From Actinoplanes siamensis (lineage in GTDB: Bacteria; Actinomycetota; Actinomycetes; Mycobacteriales; Micromonosporaceae): a stretch of DNA of 64,000 nucleotides. The stretch lies in contig NZ_BOMW01000028.1 of assembly GCF_016862395.1 (NCBI RefSeq), positions 1 through 64,000 on the forward strand, read 5' to 3'. The notes beneath the pieces are model-generated. The model was not told where the DNA came from, did not search any database, and saw nothing but the letters and a program-made list of their open reading frames with translations. Within the stretch, counting starts at the first letter, position 1, and each line of letters opens with the position of its first letter. Both the position numbers and the translations under genes were made by a program. Positions 35,611-44,832 of the stretch are shown in pieces.

Positions 35611-36702
35611 ATGGTCGTTACTACGCGCAACTCCGCGCCCGGCGACCCGTCCGATGAGCAGCCGTGCGAACCACCGGCGGGCGAGCGGCCCGCCGACGCG
35701 ACCGCAGGGTCACCGGAGAAGAGCGCCGAGCCCGAGCCCGCGGCGACGGAGAACACGATCCGGACCGCCGAAGGGGAGCCGGCCGCCTTTCCGAAGGACC
35801 GGATCGAGCGCGTCCGCCGCGGCAAGGACCTGATCGAGGCGCTGGTCGCCGTCGTCCTCCTCGCCTCCGCCGCCTATTCCGCGCTGGGCAAGGTCCGCAC
35901 CACCGCCGGCTGGTCCGGCATCACCGCGGTCACCGGCGGGACGCTGATCCTGAGCGGCGGACTCCTCTGGCTGCTCACCCGCCGGGCGGGGCCCGGGCGG
36001 CGGCGGCTGAGCCTGAGCCTGATCGCTCTCGGCCTGGTCGCGGTGGGCGTCTCGTACCGGGCGGCGCGGCCCCACGGCCGGCCGTCCGCGCTCCCCCTGC
36101 CGTCCGCGGCCGCCCCACCGGCGTCGACCGAGGCCACCACGCCGCCGCCCACCGCCGCGGCCACCACCGCGGTGCGGTCCCGGCACGCCCCGGACCGGGA
36201 TCGTGACCGGACCGGCCGAGTCACGGCCGGCCCGCCACCGCCACCGCCACGGACCCCGCGCCCCGCCGATCCCGTCACCGGCGCGGCCGCCGGCACCCCG
36301 GTCCCGGACCCGCCGGACCCGGCGCCCACCACGACCGCGCCCACCAGCAGCCCGACCCCCGAGGTGGAGGCGGCGATCCGGATCACCGGCCCGGCCGAGA
36401 ACGGTTACCTGGACGCTCTGGGCGTCGACGGGGTGGCCGGGCTCCCGCCCGGTCACCGCATCTGGCTGCTCTGGCAGCACGGCGCCGACGACCGCTACGA
36501 GGTGGCCGGCCCGTGCGCCCCGGCCACGAGCTTCCACTGCGACCAGGTCGCTCTGCCCGCCGACGGCGTCCCGGACTTCCGCCTCACCGTGATCGTGGTG
36601 GACCCGGCCACCGACGCGCGCCTGCACCCCGGCCTCTGCCTGACCGCGCTCCCGCCGCACGCCGCCGAGCACTCGATCGCGATCCTCCGCCCGGCCTACT
36701 GA
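35611..36702 (+). CDS. Membrane protein of unknown function with Pro/Thr-rich linker
   Basis: A 363-residue protein with no recognised family. An acidic, Pro-rich cytoplasmic start (about 1-70) is followed by three hydrophobic segments (near 78-95, 105-122 and 133-148), a long low-complexity Pro/Thr/Arg linker (about 150-255), and a C-terminal domain of about 105 residues with two Cys (in GPCAPATSFHC) and strands such as RIWLLWQHGADDRYEVAG. This last domain probably lies outside the cell. ATG 35611 has GGGGAAGG upstream. It converges on and overlaps the next gene by 7 bases. Confidence 0.7.
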   Translation: MVVTTRNSAPGDPSDEQPCEPPAGERPADATAGSPEKSAEPEPAATENTIRTAEGEPAAFPKDRIERVRRGKDLIEALVAVVLLASAAYSALGKVRTTAGWSGITAVTGGTLILSGGLLWLLTRRAGPGRRRLSLSLIALGLVAVGVSYRAARPHGRPSALPLPSAAAPPASTEATTPPPTAAATTAVRSRHAPDRDRDRTGRVTAGPPPPPPRTPRPADPVTGAAAGTPVPDPPDPAPTTTAPTSSPTPEVEAAIRITGPAENGYLDALGVDGVAGLPPGHRIWLLWQHGADDRYEVAGPCAPATSFHCDQVALPADGVPDFRLTVIVVDPATDARLHPGLCLTALPPHAAEHSIAILRPAY

Positions 36703-37874
36703 GCGGCGGGATCGCGGCCCGAGTACTGCCCGGTGGGGCGGAAGCGGGCCGGTCGGTTGGCGTACTCCTCGAGGGCGTGCGCGAGCCAGCCCGCCGTGCG
36801 GGCCACGGCGAAGACCGCCTCGCCGGCGTCCGCCGGCATGTCGAAGCGCAGGGTGAGCGCGGCCAGCGCCAGGTCGATGTTGGGCAGGATGCCCGAGCGG
36901 GTCCGGACGACGCCCGCCAGCCGCCTCGCCGCCTCCCCCGCCGGATGGTCCCCGAGCAGCTCGAACAGCGTCCTCGCCCGGGGGTCCCCGGACGGGTAGA
37001 GCGGGTGCCCGAACCCGGGGATCCCCCCGCCGGCGCGCAGCCGCTCCGAGATCACCTCGATCGGATCCGCCCCGGCCACCGCGGCGGCGAGCAGCGGGTG
37101 CACGTGCTCGCTCGCCGCCCCGTGCAGCGGCCCGTCCAGGGCCGCCAGCCCGGCGCTGATCACCGCGTAGGGGTGTGCCCGGGTGGAGGCGGCGACCCGG
37201 GCCGCCAGCGTCGACGCGGCGATGTCGTGATCGGCCAGCAGGATCAGCGCCGCGTCCAGCGCCCGCAGGCCGTGCTCGGACATCGGCTGCTCGGTCAGCC
37301 GTGGCCAGAGCAGCGCGGCCAGCGACGCCGGCCCGGACGGGTCCGCGGCGCGGGACCGGCGCGGGAGGGCGGCCACCATCGTGGCGATCAGCGTGCGCCC
37401 GGTCGCCAGCACCGCGGCCGGCGTCGTGTCGAACCGCAGCGGGTCGGCCGCCGCGACCGCCGCCACCGTCACCCGCAGCCGGTCGGTGAGCCGCGCGGAC
37501 CCCGGCAGCGGCGCGCCCACCCGCTCGGCCAGTTCCCGCAGCGCGGGGTGCACCGGGAACGGCGCCGGGTCCGGCTCGCCGGTCCAGATCAGGCCGGCCA
37601 CCGCCTCGTAGGTCCTGGTCCGCGCCAGTTCGGTCGCGTCGTGACCGCGGTAGTACAGCCCGCCGTCGCGGATCAGGGTGATCCCGGTCCGGATGTTCGG
37701 CGTGACCCGTCTGCGCCCGGCGATCAGCGCGTCGACGTCCGCCTTCGCGAACAGGCTGCCCTTGCCCGCGGCGTTGCGGCGGCTCGGCAGGAGGCCGCGG
37801 CTGACGTACGCGTAGACGGTCGCGGGTTTCACCCCCAGCCGCTCGGCGACCTGCTCAGTGGTGAGGAGCTGCAT
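36696..37874 (-). CDS. Citrate synthase-like protein with N-terminal helix-turn-helix
   Basis: A 392-residue protein. Residues 1 to about 52 are a MerR/excisionase-like helix-turn-helix (LLTTEQVAERLGVKPATVYAYVSRGLL). From about residue 60 it is a citrate synthase fold: GPLHGAASEHV and PGFGHPLYPSGDPRA hold the two catalytic His, and LRFDMPADAGEAVFAVARTAGW holds the Asp and CoA-side Arg. With these residues kept it may still be an enzyme, while the N-terminal domain could bind the 19-bp palindrome just upstream. Citrate synthases with this fusion are known only from annotations to me; function is untested. Divergent from a standard citrate synthase. Confidence 0.87.
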   Translation of the reverse strand: MQLLTTEQVAERLGVKPATVYAYVSRGLLPSRRNAAGKGSLFAKADVDALIAGRRRVTPNIRTGITLIRDGGLYYRGHDATELARTRTYEAVAGLIWTGEPDPAPFPVHPALRELAERVGAPLPGSARLTDRLRVTVAAVAAADPLRFDTTPAAVLATGRTLIATMVAALPRRSRAADPSGPASLAALLWPRLTEQPMSEHGLRALDAALILLADHDIAASTLAARVAASTRAHPYAVISAGLAALDGPLHGAASEHVHPLLAAAVAGADPIEVISERLRAGGGIPGFGHPLYPSGDPRARTLFELLGDHPAGEAARRLAGVVRTRSGILPNIDLALAALTLRFDMPADAGEAVFAVARTAGWLAHALEEYANRPARFRPTGQYSGRDPAAQ

Positions 37875-37888
37875 GTGCGCATCCTCTC

Positions 37889-37907
37889 ATGTTGACTGAA
37901 TCAACAT
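37889..37907. promoter_or_regulatory. Palindrome ATGTTGA-CTGAA-TCAACAT between two citrate synthase genes
   Basis: Perfect 7-bp arms around a 5-base spacer, in the 67-base gap between the divergent citrate synthase genes and only 15 bases from the start of the HTH-bearing one. It is the natural candidate site for that helix-turn-helix, or for another regulator of both genes. Confidence 0.75.
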
Positions 37908-37941
37908 TGACCGGCAGATCGTCACGTCGAATCGTGAAGTC

Positions 37942-39057
37942 ATGATGACCGTGAACCCAGGACTTGCCGGTGTCGTCGCGTTCGACACCGAGATCGCCGA
38001 ACCGGACCGCGACGGCGGCTCACTGCGCTACCGCGGTGTCGACATCCGCTCCCTGGCCGGCCGGGTCTCCTTCGGCGACGTCTGGGCGCTGCTGGCCGAC
38101 GGCGACTTCGGCCGGCCGCTGCCGCCCGCCGAGCCGCTCCCGCTGCCGGTGCGCTCCGGTGACGTCCGCGTGGACGCCCAGGCCGCGGTGTCGATGCTGG
38201 CCCCGCGCTGGGGGCTGGGCCAGCTGATCGACATCGACGACGCACAGGCACGGGACGACCTCGCCCGTACGTCGGTGCTGGTCCTCTCCTTCGTGGCGCA
38301 GGCCGCGCGGGGCCCGGAACCGGCGGCGGTGCCGCAGCGCCTGGTCGACGCCGGCCGCAACGCCACCGAGCAGTTCATGATCCGCTGGCGGGGCGAGCCG
38401 GATCCGCGGCACGTGGCGGCGCTCGACCGTTACTGGATCTGCGCGGCCGAGCACGGGATGAACGCGTCCACGTTCACCGCCCGGGTGGTGGCGAGCACCG
38501 GCGCGGACGTCCCGGCCAGCATGTCGGCCGCGATCGCGGCGCTGTCCGGGCCGCTGCACGGCGGCGCGCCGGCCCGGGTGCTCGGCATGATCGAGGAGGT
38601 GGAGCGCGGCGGCGACGCGCGGCGGTATGTGCGCAGCGTGCTCGACAGCGGCCGGCGCCTGATGGGTTTCGGTCATGCGGTGTACCGGGCCGAGGACCCG
38701 CGGGCCCGCATCCTGCGACAGGCGGCGTTCGAGCTGGGCGCGCCGCGCTTCGAGGTGGCCCGGGAGCTGGAGCTGGCCGCGCTCGCCGAGCTGCGCGAGC
38801 GCAAGCCGGACCGGGTGCTGGAGACCAACGTCGAGTTCTGGGCCGCCGTGGTGCTGGACTTCGCGGGTGTCCCGGCCGAGCTGTTCACCTCCCTGTTCAC
38901 CTGCGCGCGGACGGCCGGCTGGAGCGCGCACATCCTGGAGCAGAAACGCCTCGGCAAGATCATCCGACCGTCGGCCGACTACGTGGGGCCGGGCGCACGC
39001 GAGGCGGCGGACCTGCCCGGCTGGCGGGACGCCGTCCGCCGCAACGGCGGGGCGTGA
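37942..39057 (+). CDS. Citrate synthase / 2-methylcitrate synthase
   Basis: A 371-residue enzyme condensing acetyl- or propionyl-CoA with oxaloacetate. Catalytic His residues lie in [13 protein letters not shown] and [15 protein letters not shown], and the Asp and Arg in [26 protein letters not shown]. It begins [18 protein letters not shown], the usual actinobacterial start. ATG 37942 has only a weak upstream GAAG; an adjacent ATG at 37945 is equally possible. It is shorter than the main TCA enzyme of many actinobacteria, so a secondary or methylcitrate role is possible. It is divergent from the HTH-type paralogue and likely co-regulated with it. Confidence 0.9.
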   Translation: MMTVNPGLAGVVAFDTEIAEPDRDGGSLRYRGVDIRSLAGRVSFGDVWALLADGDFGRPLPPAEPLPLPVRSGDVRVDAQAAVSMLAPRWGLGQLIDIDDAQARDDLARTSVLVLSFVAQAARGPEPAAVPQRLVDAGRNATEQFMIRWRGEPDPRHVAALDRYWICAAEHGMNASTFTARVVASTGADVPASMSAAIAALSGPLHGGAPARVLGMIEEVERGGDARRYVRSVLDSGRRLMGFGHAVYRAEDPRARILRQAAFELGAPRFEVARELELAALAELRERKPDRVLETNVEFWAAVVLDFAGVPAELFTSLFTCARTAGWSAHILEQKRLGKIIRPSADYVGPGAREAADLPGWRDAVRRNGGA

Positions 39058-39139
39058 GCCGCGCCGGCTCACCGGCGCAGGCCACGGCCGGCTTCGGCTG
39101 CCGGTCCCGCACCGCGTCCGGGTGGTCCCGCGCGCAAGA

Positions 39140-40927
39140 TCAGGACGCCAGGGCCAGCGTCGCGTAACGGCCGCCCGACGAGATCAGCGAGTCGTGGCTG
39201 CCGGCCTCCAGGACCCGGCCGTGATCGATCACCACGATCTGGTCCGCGTCGCGCACCGTGGACAGCCGGTGCGCGATGGTCACCGTCGTCCGGCCGCGCG
39301 ACAGTTCGTCGAACGCCCGCTGCACGGCCCGCTCGGTCTCGTTGTCCAGAGCGCTGGTCGCCTCGTCGAGGACCAGGATCCGCGGGTCGCGCAGCAGCGT
39401 GCGGGCGATCGCGATCCGCTGCTTCTCGCCGCCGGAGAACCGGTGGCCACGGGAGCCGACCATGGTGTCGTACCCGTCGGGAAGCGCGGCGATCAGCGAG
39501 TGGATCTGCGCGGCGGAGGCGGCGGCGACGATCTCCTCGTCGGTCGCGGACGGCTTCGCGTAGCGCAGGTTCTCCCGGATCGTGGTGTGCAGCAGATACG
39601 TCTCCTGACTGACCACGCCGACGATGTCGGACAGGTCGGACAGCGCGAGGTCCCGGATGTCGACACCGTCGATGGTCACCCGCCCCTCGGCCGGGTCGTA
39701 GAGACGGGAGATCAGCGCGGCGGTGGTGCTCTTGCCCGATCCGGTCTCGCCCACCAGGGCCAGCGAGGTGCCGGCCGGGACGTCCAGGGTCACGCCGGCC
39801 AGCGCGGGGGTGCCGGCGCCGTCGTACGAGAAACTGACGTCCTCGAACCGCAGGTGGCCTCGGACCTCGGCCAGGCGCACCGGGTTCTCCGGCTCCTGGA
39901 TCTCGACAGGCAGGTCGAGGTACTCGAAGATGCGCGCGAAGAGCGCGAGCGAGCTGGTCATCGTGACGCTCACGTCGAGCAGGCTCATCAGCGGCCGGAA
40001 CAGGTTGCCCTGCAGCGCGGTGAACGCGACGAGCGTGCCGATGCTCATCCCGCCGGCCGCGAACGACAGCCCCGCGGCCAGGTAGATGGTCGCCGGGATC
40101 ACCGCGAAGATGATGCTCATGGCGGCCATCCGCCAGCGGCCGGACAGCTCGGAGCGCAGCTCCAGGTCGATCAGCCGGCTGGACGAGCCGGTGAAGCGGG
40201 CCACCTGGGCGGTGCCGGCGCCCATCGTCTTGCTGAGCTGGATGCCGTTGATCGACAGGCCCTCTTCGATGATCACGTTGAGCTCGGCGAGCTCGCGCTG
40301 CCGCTCGGCGGTGATCTTCTGCCGCATCCTGGCGACCCGGCGGGTCAGGTAGATCGCCGGAGGCAGCACGAGCAGCGAGATCAGGGTGAGCTGCCAGGTC
40401 AGCGCGACCATCGCGACGATCGTGGCGACCACCGTGGTGAGGTTGGCCGCGATGCTGGTCGCGGTCGAGGTGACCACGGACTGCATGCCGCCGATGTCGT
40501 TGGTGATCCGCGACTGCACCTCGCCGGTGCGGGTGCGGGTGAAGAAGCCGACCGACTGCCGCTGCAGGTGGCTGAAGACGTCGACGCGCAGCCGGTGCAT
40601 CACCCGCTGGCCGACGGTGGTGGAGATCCACGTCTGCAGCACGCCGAGCACCGAGGTGACCGCGGCGACCACCACCATGCCGAGCACCAGAGAGATCAGC
40701 AGCCGCAGGTCGCTCTGCGGCAGGGCGACGTCGATGATCTCGCGGAGCAGGAACGGCGACGCCATGCCCAGCACGGACGCCACCACGATGATCGCCACCA
40801 CCAGCGCGAGCTGCTTGCGGTGACCGATGAACAGGGCGCCGATGCGGCGCAGCGAGACGGAGCGGGCCTGCGCCCTCTCCGCGGGGGTCACGGTCCGTGG
40901 CGCGCCCCGGCCTTGTCCTTGAGCCAA
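39140..40927 (-). CDS. ABC multidrug exporter, fused permease-ATPase
   Basis: A half-transporter of 595 residues: six membrane helices (about 35-320) then an ATPase with Walker A VGETGSGKST, Q-loop VSQETYLLHTTI, signature RFSGGEKQRIAIARTL, Walker B RILVLDEATSALD and H-loop IAHRLSTV. It works as a dimer to export drugs or lipids. The homologous start is a TTG (40927) with AAAGG 9 bases upstream; a later GTG (VTPAERAQ) is the alternative. A MarR-type regulator gene is divergent with a 13-bp palindrome between, so export is probably induced by a ligand. Confidence 0.9.
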   Translation of the reverse strand: MAQGQGRGAPRTVTPAERAQARSVSLRRIGALFIGHRKQLALVVAIIVVASVLGMASPFLLREIIDVALPQSDLRLLISLVLGMVVVAAVTSVLGVLQTWISTTVGQRVMHRLRVDVFSHLQRQSVGFFTRTRTGEVQSRITNDIGGMQSVVTSTATSIAANLTTVVATIVAMVALTWQLTLISLLVLPPAIYLTRRVARMRQKITAERQRELAELNVIIEEGLSINGIQLSKTMGAGTAQVARFTGSSSRLIDLELRSELSGRWRMAAMSIIFAVIPATIYLAAGLSFAAGGMSIGTLVAFTALQGNLFRPLMSLLDVSVTMTSSLALFARIFEYLDLPVEIQEPENPVRLAEVRGHLRFEDVSFSYDGAGTPALAGVTLDVPAGTSLALVGETGSGKSTTAALISRLYDPAEGRVTIDGVDIRDLALSDLSDIVGVVSQETYLLHTTIRENLRYAKPSATDEEIVAAASAAQIHSLIAALPDGYDTMVGSRGHRFSGGEKQRIAIARTLLRDPRILVLDEATSALDNETERAVQRAFDELSRGRTTVTIAHRLSTVRDADQIVVIDHGRVLEAGSHDSLISSGGRYATLALAS

Positions 40928-40961
40928 GTGCGAGAACCTTTCTCGGTACGACCGAACAAGC

Positions 40962-40974
40962 TGAGGTTACCTCA
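40962..40974. promoter_or_regulatory. MarR-type operator TGAGGT-T-ACCTCA
   Basis: A perfect 13-bp palindrome in the 86-base gap between the ABC exporter and MarR genes; a further ATGAGG follows within 8 bases. It probably binds the MarR protein encoded at 41014 and controls both genes. Confidence 0.72.
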
Positions 40975-41013
40975 ACATGAGGCTACAACGGTAATCGCTG
41001 GTAGCTTGTTCCC

Positions 41014-41418
41014 GTGGAGGAAGAGTCGCTGCACGAGGCGTTCTGGGCGGTCAGCCGCCGGATGCGGGAGCAGGCCAAGCGCGAGATGGAGCCGTGGGGC
41101 GTGGCGCCCTCGCAGTTCCGGGCGCTGAACACGCTGCTCGCGCACGGGCAGATGCGGCTCAGCACGCTCGCCGAGCACCTGCGGATCGCGCCACGGTCGG
41201 CCACCGAGGTGGTCGACGAGCTGGAGAGCCGCGGCCTGGCCGAGCGCCGCCCCGACCCGGCCGACCGACGCGCCACGCTGGTGGCGCTCACCGCGCAGGG
41301 GCGCTCGACCGGCACGGAGATCCGGGCGGCACGGGCCGCGGCCGGCGCCGCGCTGTTCGCGACGCTCGACAGGTCGGACCGGGCCGAACTCGCCCGGATC
41401 CTGCGCAAGCTGCTCTGA
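41014..41418 (+). CDS. MarR-family transcription regulator
   Basis: A 134-residue MarR protein with the winged helix at about 40-105: GQMRLSTLAEHLRIAPRSATEVVDELESRGLAERRPDPADRRATLVALT, recognisable by the recognition helix SATEVVDELE and the wing DPADRR. The GTG start has no ribosome site, and a TAGCTT hexamer 6 bases upstream could be the -10 of a leaderless transcript. It is divergent from the ABC exporter and probably represses it and itself. It converges on the TPR protein gene with a 3-base gap. Confidence 0.88.
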   Translation: MEEESLHEAFWAVSRRMREQAKREMEPWGVAPSQFRALNTLLAHGQMRLSTLAEHLRIAPRSATEVVDELESRGLAERRPDPADRRATLVALTAQGRSTGTEIRAARAAAGAALFATLDRSDRAELARILRKLL

Positions 41419-41421
41419 CGC

Positions 41422-42261
41422 CTACAACCGACGGAACGCCACGGCGCCGCAGCCGGCCACCGCGCCCAGGCACAGGATCACGACGTGGACGGCGGCCGGC
41501 ACGGTCAGCACCGACGTGGCGCTCAGCACGCCGAGCACCAGCAGCGCGACCAGGCACCAGGTCAGGCTGACCCGGGCGGCGTAGCCGAGCGCGTCCCGCA
41601 CCAGGGCGGCCCGCTCGTCGACCCGGCCCCGCGGGCCCACCCGCATCGACTCGGCGAACTCGTCAGCGGCCTGGGCCAGCGACGACGCGTCCACCACCGA
41701 CGCCATCGCGATCTCGAACAGGGCCAGCGTGCGGTGCGCCCCGGGATGACCGGGCTCCAGCGCCAGCGCCCGCCCCACCGCCTCGCGGGCGGTGAGCGGA
41801 CGCCCCGCCGCGAACAGCGCCCGGCCATACGTCACGTGCAGGTCCGCGTCGTAGCCGGCCAGCTCGACGGCGATCCGCAACCCGTCCAGCGCGTCGCCGA
41901 CCCGCCCGGCCGCGAGCTGCGCCTGCGCGAGCCGGTTGTGCAGCCGCGGGTTGCCCGGGTCCTCCCGGCACGCGGACGCCGCCGCGTCCACCGCCTCCCG
42001 GTGCCGGCCCAGCTCGGTGGCGGCCCGGCTGAGCCAGTACAGCGTCTCCGGCCCGTGCGGGTCGAAGTGCCACGCGGCCCGGGCCGCGCGCAGAGCGTCC
42101 TCCGGGTCGCCCAGGTCCAGCCGCGCGCGGGCCATCCGGTGCCAGGCGCCGACGTTCTCGGGTTGCCGGCCGACGATCGGCGCGAGCAGGCGGGCGGCGT
42201 TCTCCGCACGACCTCGGGCAAGCAGGTCGTCGGCCTGGGACAGCAGGGGCTCGGTTCGCAC
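41422..42261 (-). CDS. TPR-repeat protein with two C-terminal membrane helices
   Basis: A 279-residue protein with about five tetratricopeptide repeats (residues 5-195; typical cores are GAWHRMARARLDLGDPEDAL and RLHNRLAQAQLAAGRVGDAL) and two hydrophobic helices at about 225-245 and 250-272. The repeats face the cytoplasm if the topology is N-in. TPR domains bind partner proteins; no partner is shown here. GTG 42261 lacks a clear ribosome site. It lies 63 bases downstream of the MarR gene at 42325 but a shared role is not evident. Confidence 0.75.
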   Translation of the reverse strand: MRTEPLLSQADDLLARGRAENAARLLAPIVGRQPENVGAWHRMARARLDLGDPEDALRAARAAWHFDPHGPETLYWLSRAATELGRHREAVDAAASACREDPGNPRLHNRLAQAQLAAGRVGDALDGLRIAVELAGYDADLHVTYGRALFAAGRPLTAREAVGRALALEPGHPGAHRTLALFEIAMASVVDASSLAQAADEFAESMRVGPRGRVDERAALVRDALGYAARVSLTWCLVALLVLGVLSATSVLTVPAAVHVVILCLGAVAGCGAVAFRRL

Positions 42262-42324
42262 GGGTCCGCATATCGGCGGCGCTCCGGCAGATCTTGACGA
42301 ACCGCACGTTGCGGCCCGGTTGCG

Positions 42325-42810
42325 TTATCCGCGGCGCAGTTCGTCCCGATAGTCGGTCAGCGCCTGCACCATGCCCTGCACGAACCGCTCCACCACCTGC
42401 AGCTCGGTCACGTCGAACCGGGCCATCACCGCGTCGGTGCGCGGCGCCAGCGGCGTGAAGAACGCCTGCGCCAGCGACATCCCGGACTCGGCGTACCGCA
42501 GGTGCACCACCCGGCGGTCGCTGCTCTCCCGGACCCGGCGCAGGTGCCCGAGGCGCTCCAGCCGGTCGATCATCGCGGTGGTGGCGCCGGAGGAGAGCCC
42601 CATCGTCTCGCCCAGCCGACCCGGGCTCAGCGGCGCGCCGGCCCGCTCGGCGTGCATCACCGCGAGCAGCGCGTGCAAGTCGGGCCCGTGCAGGTCATGC
42701 CGCCCGGCGAAGGCGTGCCCGATGTGGTTCGCCTCGCTGGAATACGCGTTGAGCAGATCGACGAGCCGGGAGCGCAGCCGCCGCCGTTCCGGGTCTTCGG
42801 TTTCCTCCAC
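42325..42810 (-). CDS. MarR-family transcription regulator of the MMPL exporter
   Basis: A 161-residue MarR protein. The winged helix (about 55-115) has recognition helix SSGATTAMIDRLERLGHL and wing RESSDRR. The GTG start opens GTGGAGGAA with no ribosome site upstream, like the other MarR gene in this window, so the message may be leaderless. It is divergent from an MMPL transporter gene, with a 23-bp palindrome between, and is therefore the likely repressor of that exporter. Confidence 0.88.
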   Translation of the reverse strand: MEETEDPERRRLRSRLVDLLNAYSSEANHIGHAFAGRHDLHGPDLHALLAVMHAERAGAPLSPGRLGETMGLSSGATTAMIDRLERLGHLRRVRESSDRRVVHLRYAESGMSLAQAFFTPLAPRTDAVMARFDVTELQVVERFVQGMVQALTDYRDELRRG

Positions 42811-42845
42811 GGAGGTAAGTGTTGCAGATCCCGCGGCGGGTATGG

Positions 42846-42868
42846 AGAATCTCGACCATCGAGATTCT
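42846..42868. promoter_or_regulatory. MarR operator palindrome in the MMPL promoter
   Basis: AGAATCTCGA-CCA-TCGAGATTCT: perfect 10-bp arms around 3 bases, ending 7 bases before the GGAGG of the MMPL gene. It is the longest perfect operator in the window and sits where it would block transcription of the exporter and, from the other side, the MarR gene. Confidence 0.85.
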
Positions 42869-42884
42869 TCTTCCTGGAGGCTTC

Positions 42885-44825
42885 ATGAGACGGGCGTGGG
42901 CGTCGCTGCTCCTGGCCCTGGTGCTCGGCGGTCTGGTGATCGGCCTTTCCGGGTCGGCCCGGGTCAGCAACGACCCGAGCGCGTCGCTGCCGTCGTCCGC
43001 CGAGTCCACCCGGGTGGCGCGGCTGCAGAAGCGGCTGCCCTCCGGCCGGACCAACCCGGCCCTGGTCGTCATCGCCAAGGGCGGGCAGGCGCTCACCGAC
43101 GCCGACCTGGCCACGGTGACGCCGCTCGGCCGGCCGATCCGGAGCGAGGACCGGAAGGCCGCGATCATCTCGGTGCCGCTGCCGGCCGGCATCCCGTCCG
43201 ACGAGATAATCGAACGGGTCGCCGGCCTGCGGGCCGCGGCGCGGGCGGACCTGCCGGCCGGGGTGACCGCGCAGGTCACCGGCGGCGCCGGTTTCACCGC
43301 CGACCTCGCCGACAGCTTCACCGGGGCGAACACCCGGCTGCTGATCGTCACCGTGGTGGTGGTCGCGCTGCTGCTGCTGATCACCTACCGCAGCCCGCTG
43401 CTCTGGCTGGTCCCGCTGGCCGTGGTGGGGCTCGCCGACCGGGTCACCACCGGGCTGGTGGCGCTGATCTCGCAGCACACCTCGCTGCCGGTCAGCGGCT
43501 CCACCACCGGCATCGTGACCGTGCTGGTGTTCGGCGCCGGCACCGACTACGCGCTGCTGCTGATCTCCCGCTACCGGGAGGAGCTGCACCACCACGAGGA
43601 CCGGTTGACGGCGATGCGGCGGGCGCTGCGCGGGGCCGGCCCGGCCATCGCGGCCAGCGCCGGCACCGTCGTCCTGAGCCTGCTCACACTGCTGCTGGCC
43701 AGCCTGGAGAGCAACGTGTCGCTGGGCGTCACCGCGGCCGCCGGCATCGCGGTCGCCGCGCTCTCCGCGCTGCTGGTGCTCCCGGCCGCGCTGGTGGTCT
43801 GCGGCCGCGGACTGTTCTGGCCCTTCGTGCCGCGGACCGGGCAGGCCGGCGTGGAGGCCGAGAAGGGGTTGTGGGCCAGGGCCGGGCGCGCGGTGGCCGG
43901 CCGACCGGCCGCGGTGACCGCGGCCTCGCTGCTCGTCCTCGGCGTGCTCGCGGCCGGTGGTCTCGGCACCCGGCTCGGCCTGTCCCAGACCGAGCAGTTC
44001 CGGGTCGGGTCGGAGTCGGTGGCCGGCCTGGAGACGCTCGCGAAGTACTTCCCGGCCGGCGCGGCCAGCCCGACCGTGGTGCTGACCAGCCCCGCCCAGG
44101 CGCAGCCGGTGCTCACCCGGATCTCCGGAACGCCCGGAGTGGCGCAGGCCCGCCTCGCCGAGCAGAACGCCGAGCAGGCCGCCATCCAGGTGATCCTGGA
44201 CGCCGCGCCGGACACCGCCGAGGCGTTCGACACGATCCGCGCGCTGCGCGCCGGGCTCGACGGGCGGGCCCTGGTCGGCGGCAGCGTGGCGACCAGCCTG
44301 GACACCCGCGACGCCACCCGCCACGACCTGCGGGTCATCGTCCCGGTGATCCTGCTGGTCGTCCTGCTGGTCCTGGTGGTCCTGCTGCGCGCCCTGGTCG
44401 CACCGGTGCTGCTGATCGTCACGGTGATCATCAGCTTCGCGGCCGCGCTCGGCGCCGGGTCGTTCCTGTTCGGCCACGCGCTGGACAACCAGGTGCCGCT
44501 CTTCTCGTTCCTGTTCCTGGTCGCGCTCGGCGTGGACTACAACATCTTCCTGGTCACCCGGGCCCGGGAGGAGGCCGGCCGGCGCGGCACCCGGGACGGC
44601 ATGGTGCACGCGGTGGCCGTCACCGGCGCGGTCATCACCAGCGCGGGCATCCTGCTCGCGGCGGTCTTCGCGGTGCTCGGCGTCCTCCCGGTGATCACGC
44701 TGACCCAGATCGGCGTGATCGTGATGATCGGCGTGCTGCTGGACACGCTGCTGGTCCGTACCGTGCTGGTCCCGGCCCTGGCCAGCATCCTCGGCGACCG
44801 GTTCTGGTGGCCCGGCCGGCCCTGA
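42885..44825 (+). CDS. MMPL/RND-family exporter
   Basis: A 646-residue membrane transporter with the duplicated MMPL plan: one helix, an outer domain (about 40-150), five helices (about 155-310) including GTDYALLLISRYREEL, a helix near 350, a second outer domain, and five more helices containing GVDYNIFLVTRAREE. The two GxDY motifs mark the proton-relay helices. Related proteins export lipids, siderophores or drugs. ATG 42885 follows GGAGG at 4 bases. Regulation by the divergent MarR protein is strongly suggested by the palindrome. Confidence 0.9.
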   Translation: MRRAWASLLLALVLGGLVIGLSGSARVSNDPSASLPSSAESTRVARLQKRLPSGRTNPALVVIAKGGQALTDADLATVTPLGRPIRSEDRKAAIISVPLPAGIPSDEIIERVAGLRAAARADLPAGVTAQVTGGAGFTADLADSFTGANTRLLIVTVVVVALLLLITYRSPLLWLVPLAVVGLADRVTTGLVALISQHTSLPVSGSTTGIVTVLVFGAGTDYALLLISRYREELHHHEDRLTAMRRALRGAGPAIAASAGTVVLSLLTLLLASLESNVSLGVTAAAGIAVAALSALLVLPAALVVCGRGLFWPFVPRTGQAGVEAEKGLWARAGRAVAGRPAAVTAASLLVLGVLAAGGLGTRLGLSQTEQFRVGSESVAGLETLAKYFPAGAASPTVVLTSPAQAQPVLTRISGTPGVAQARLAEQNAEQAAIQVILDAAPDTAEAFDTIRALRAGLDGRALVGGSVATSLDTRDATRHDLRVIVPVILLVVLLVLVVLLRALVAPVLLIVTVIISFAAALGAGSFLFGHALDNQVPLFSFLFLVALGVDYNIFLVTRAREEAGRRGTRDGMVHAVAVTGAVITSAGILLAAVFAVLGVLPVITLTQIGVIVMIGVLLDTLLVRTVLVPALASILGDRFWWPGRP

Positions 44826-44832
44826 CCGGAGG

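Noticed and set aside
39058..39139. Small hairpins between the citrate synthase and ABC exporter genes considered as a terminator
   Set aside because: Stems are short and mismatched, with no T-run.
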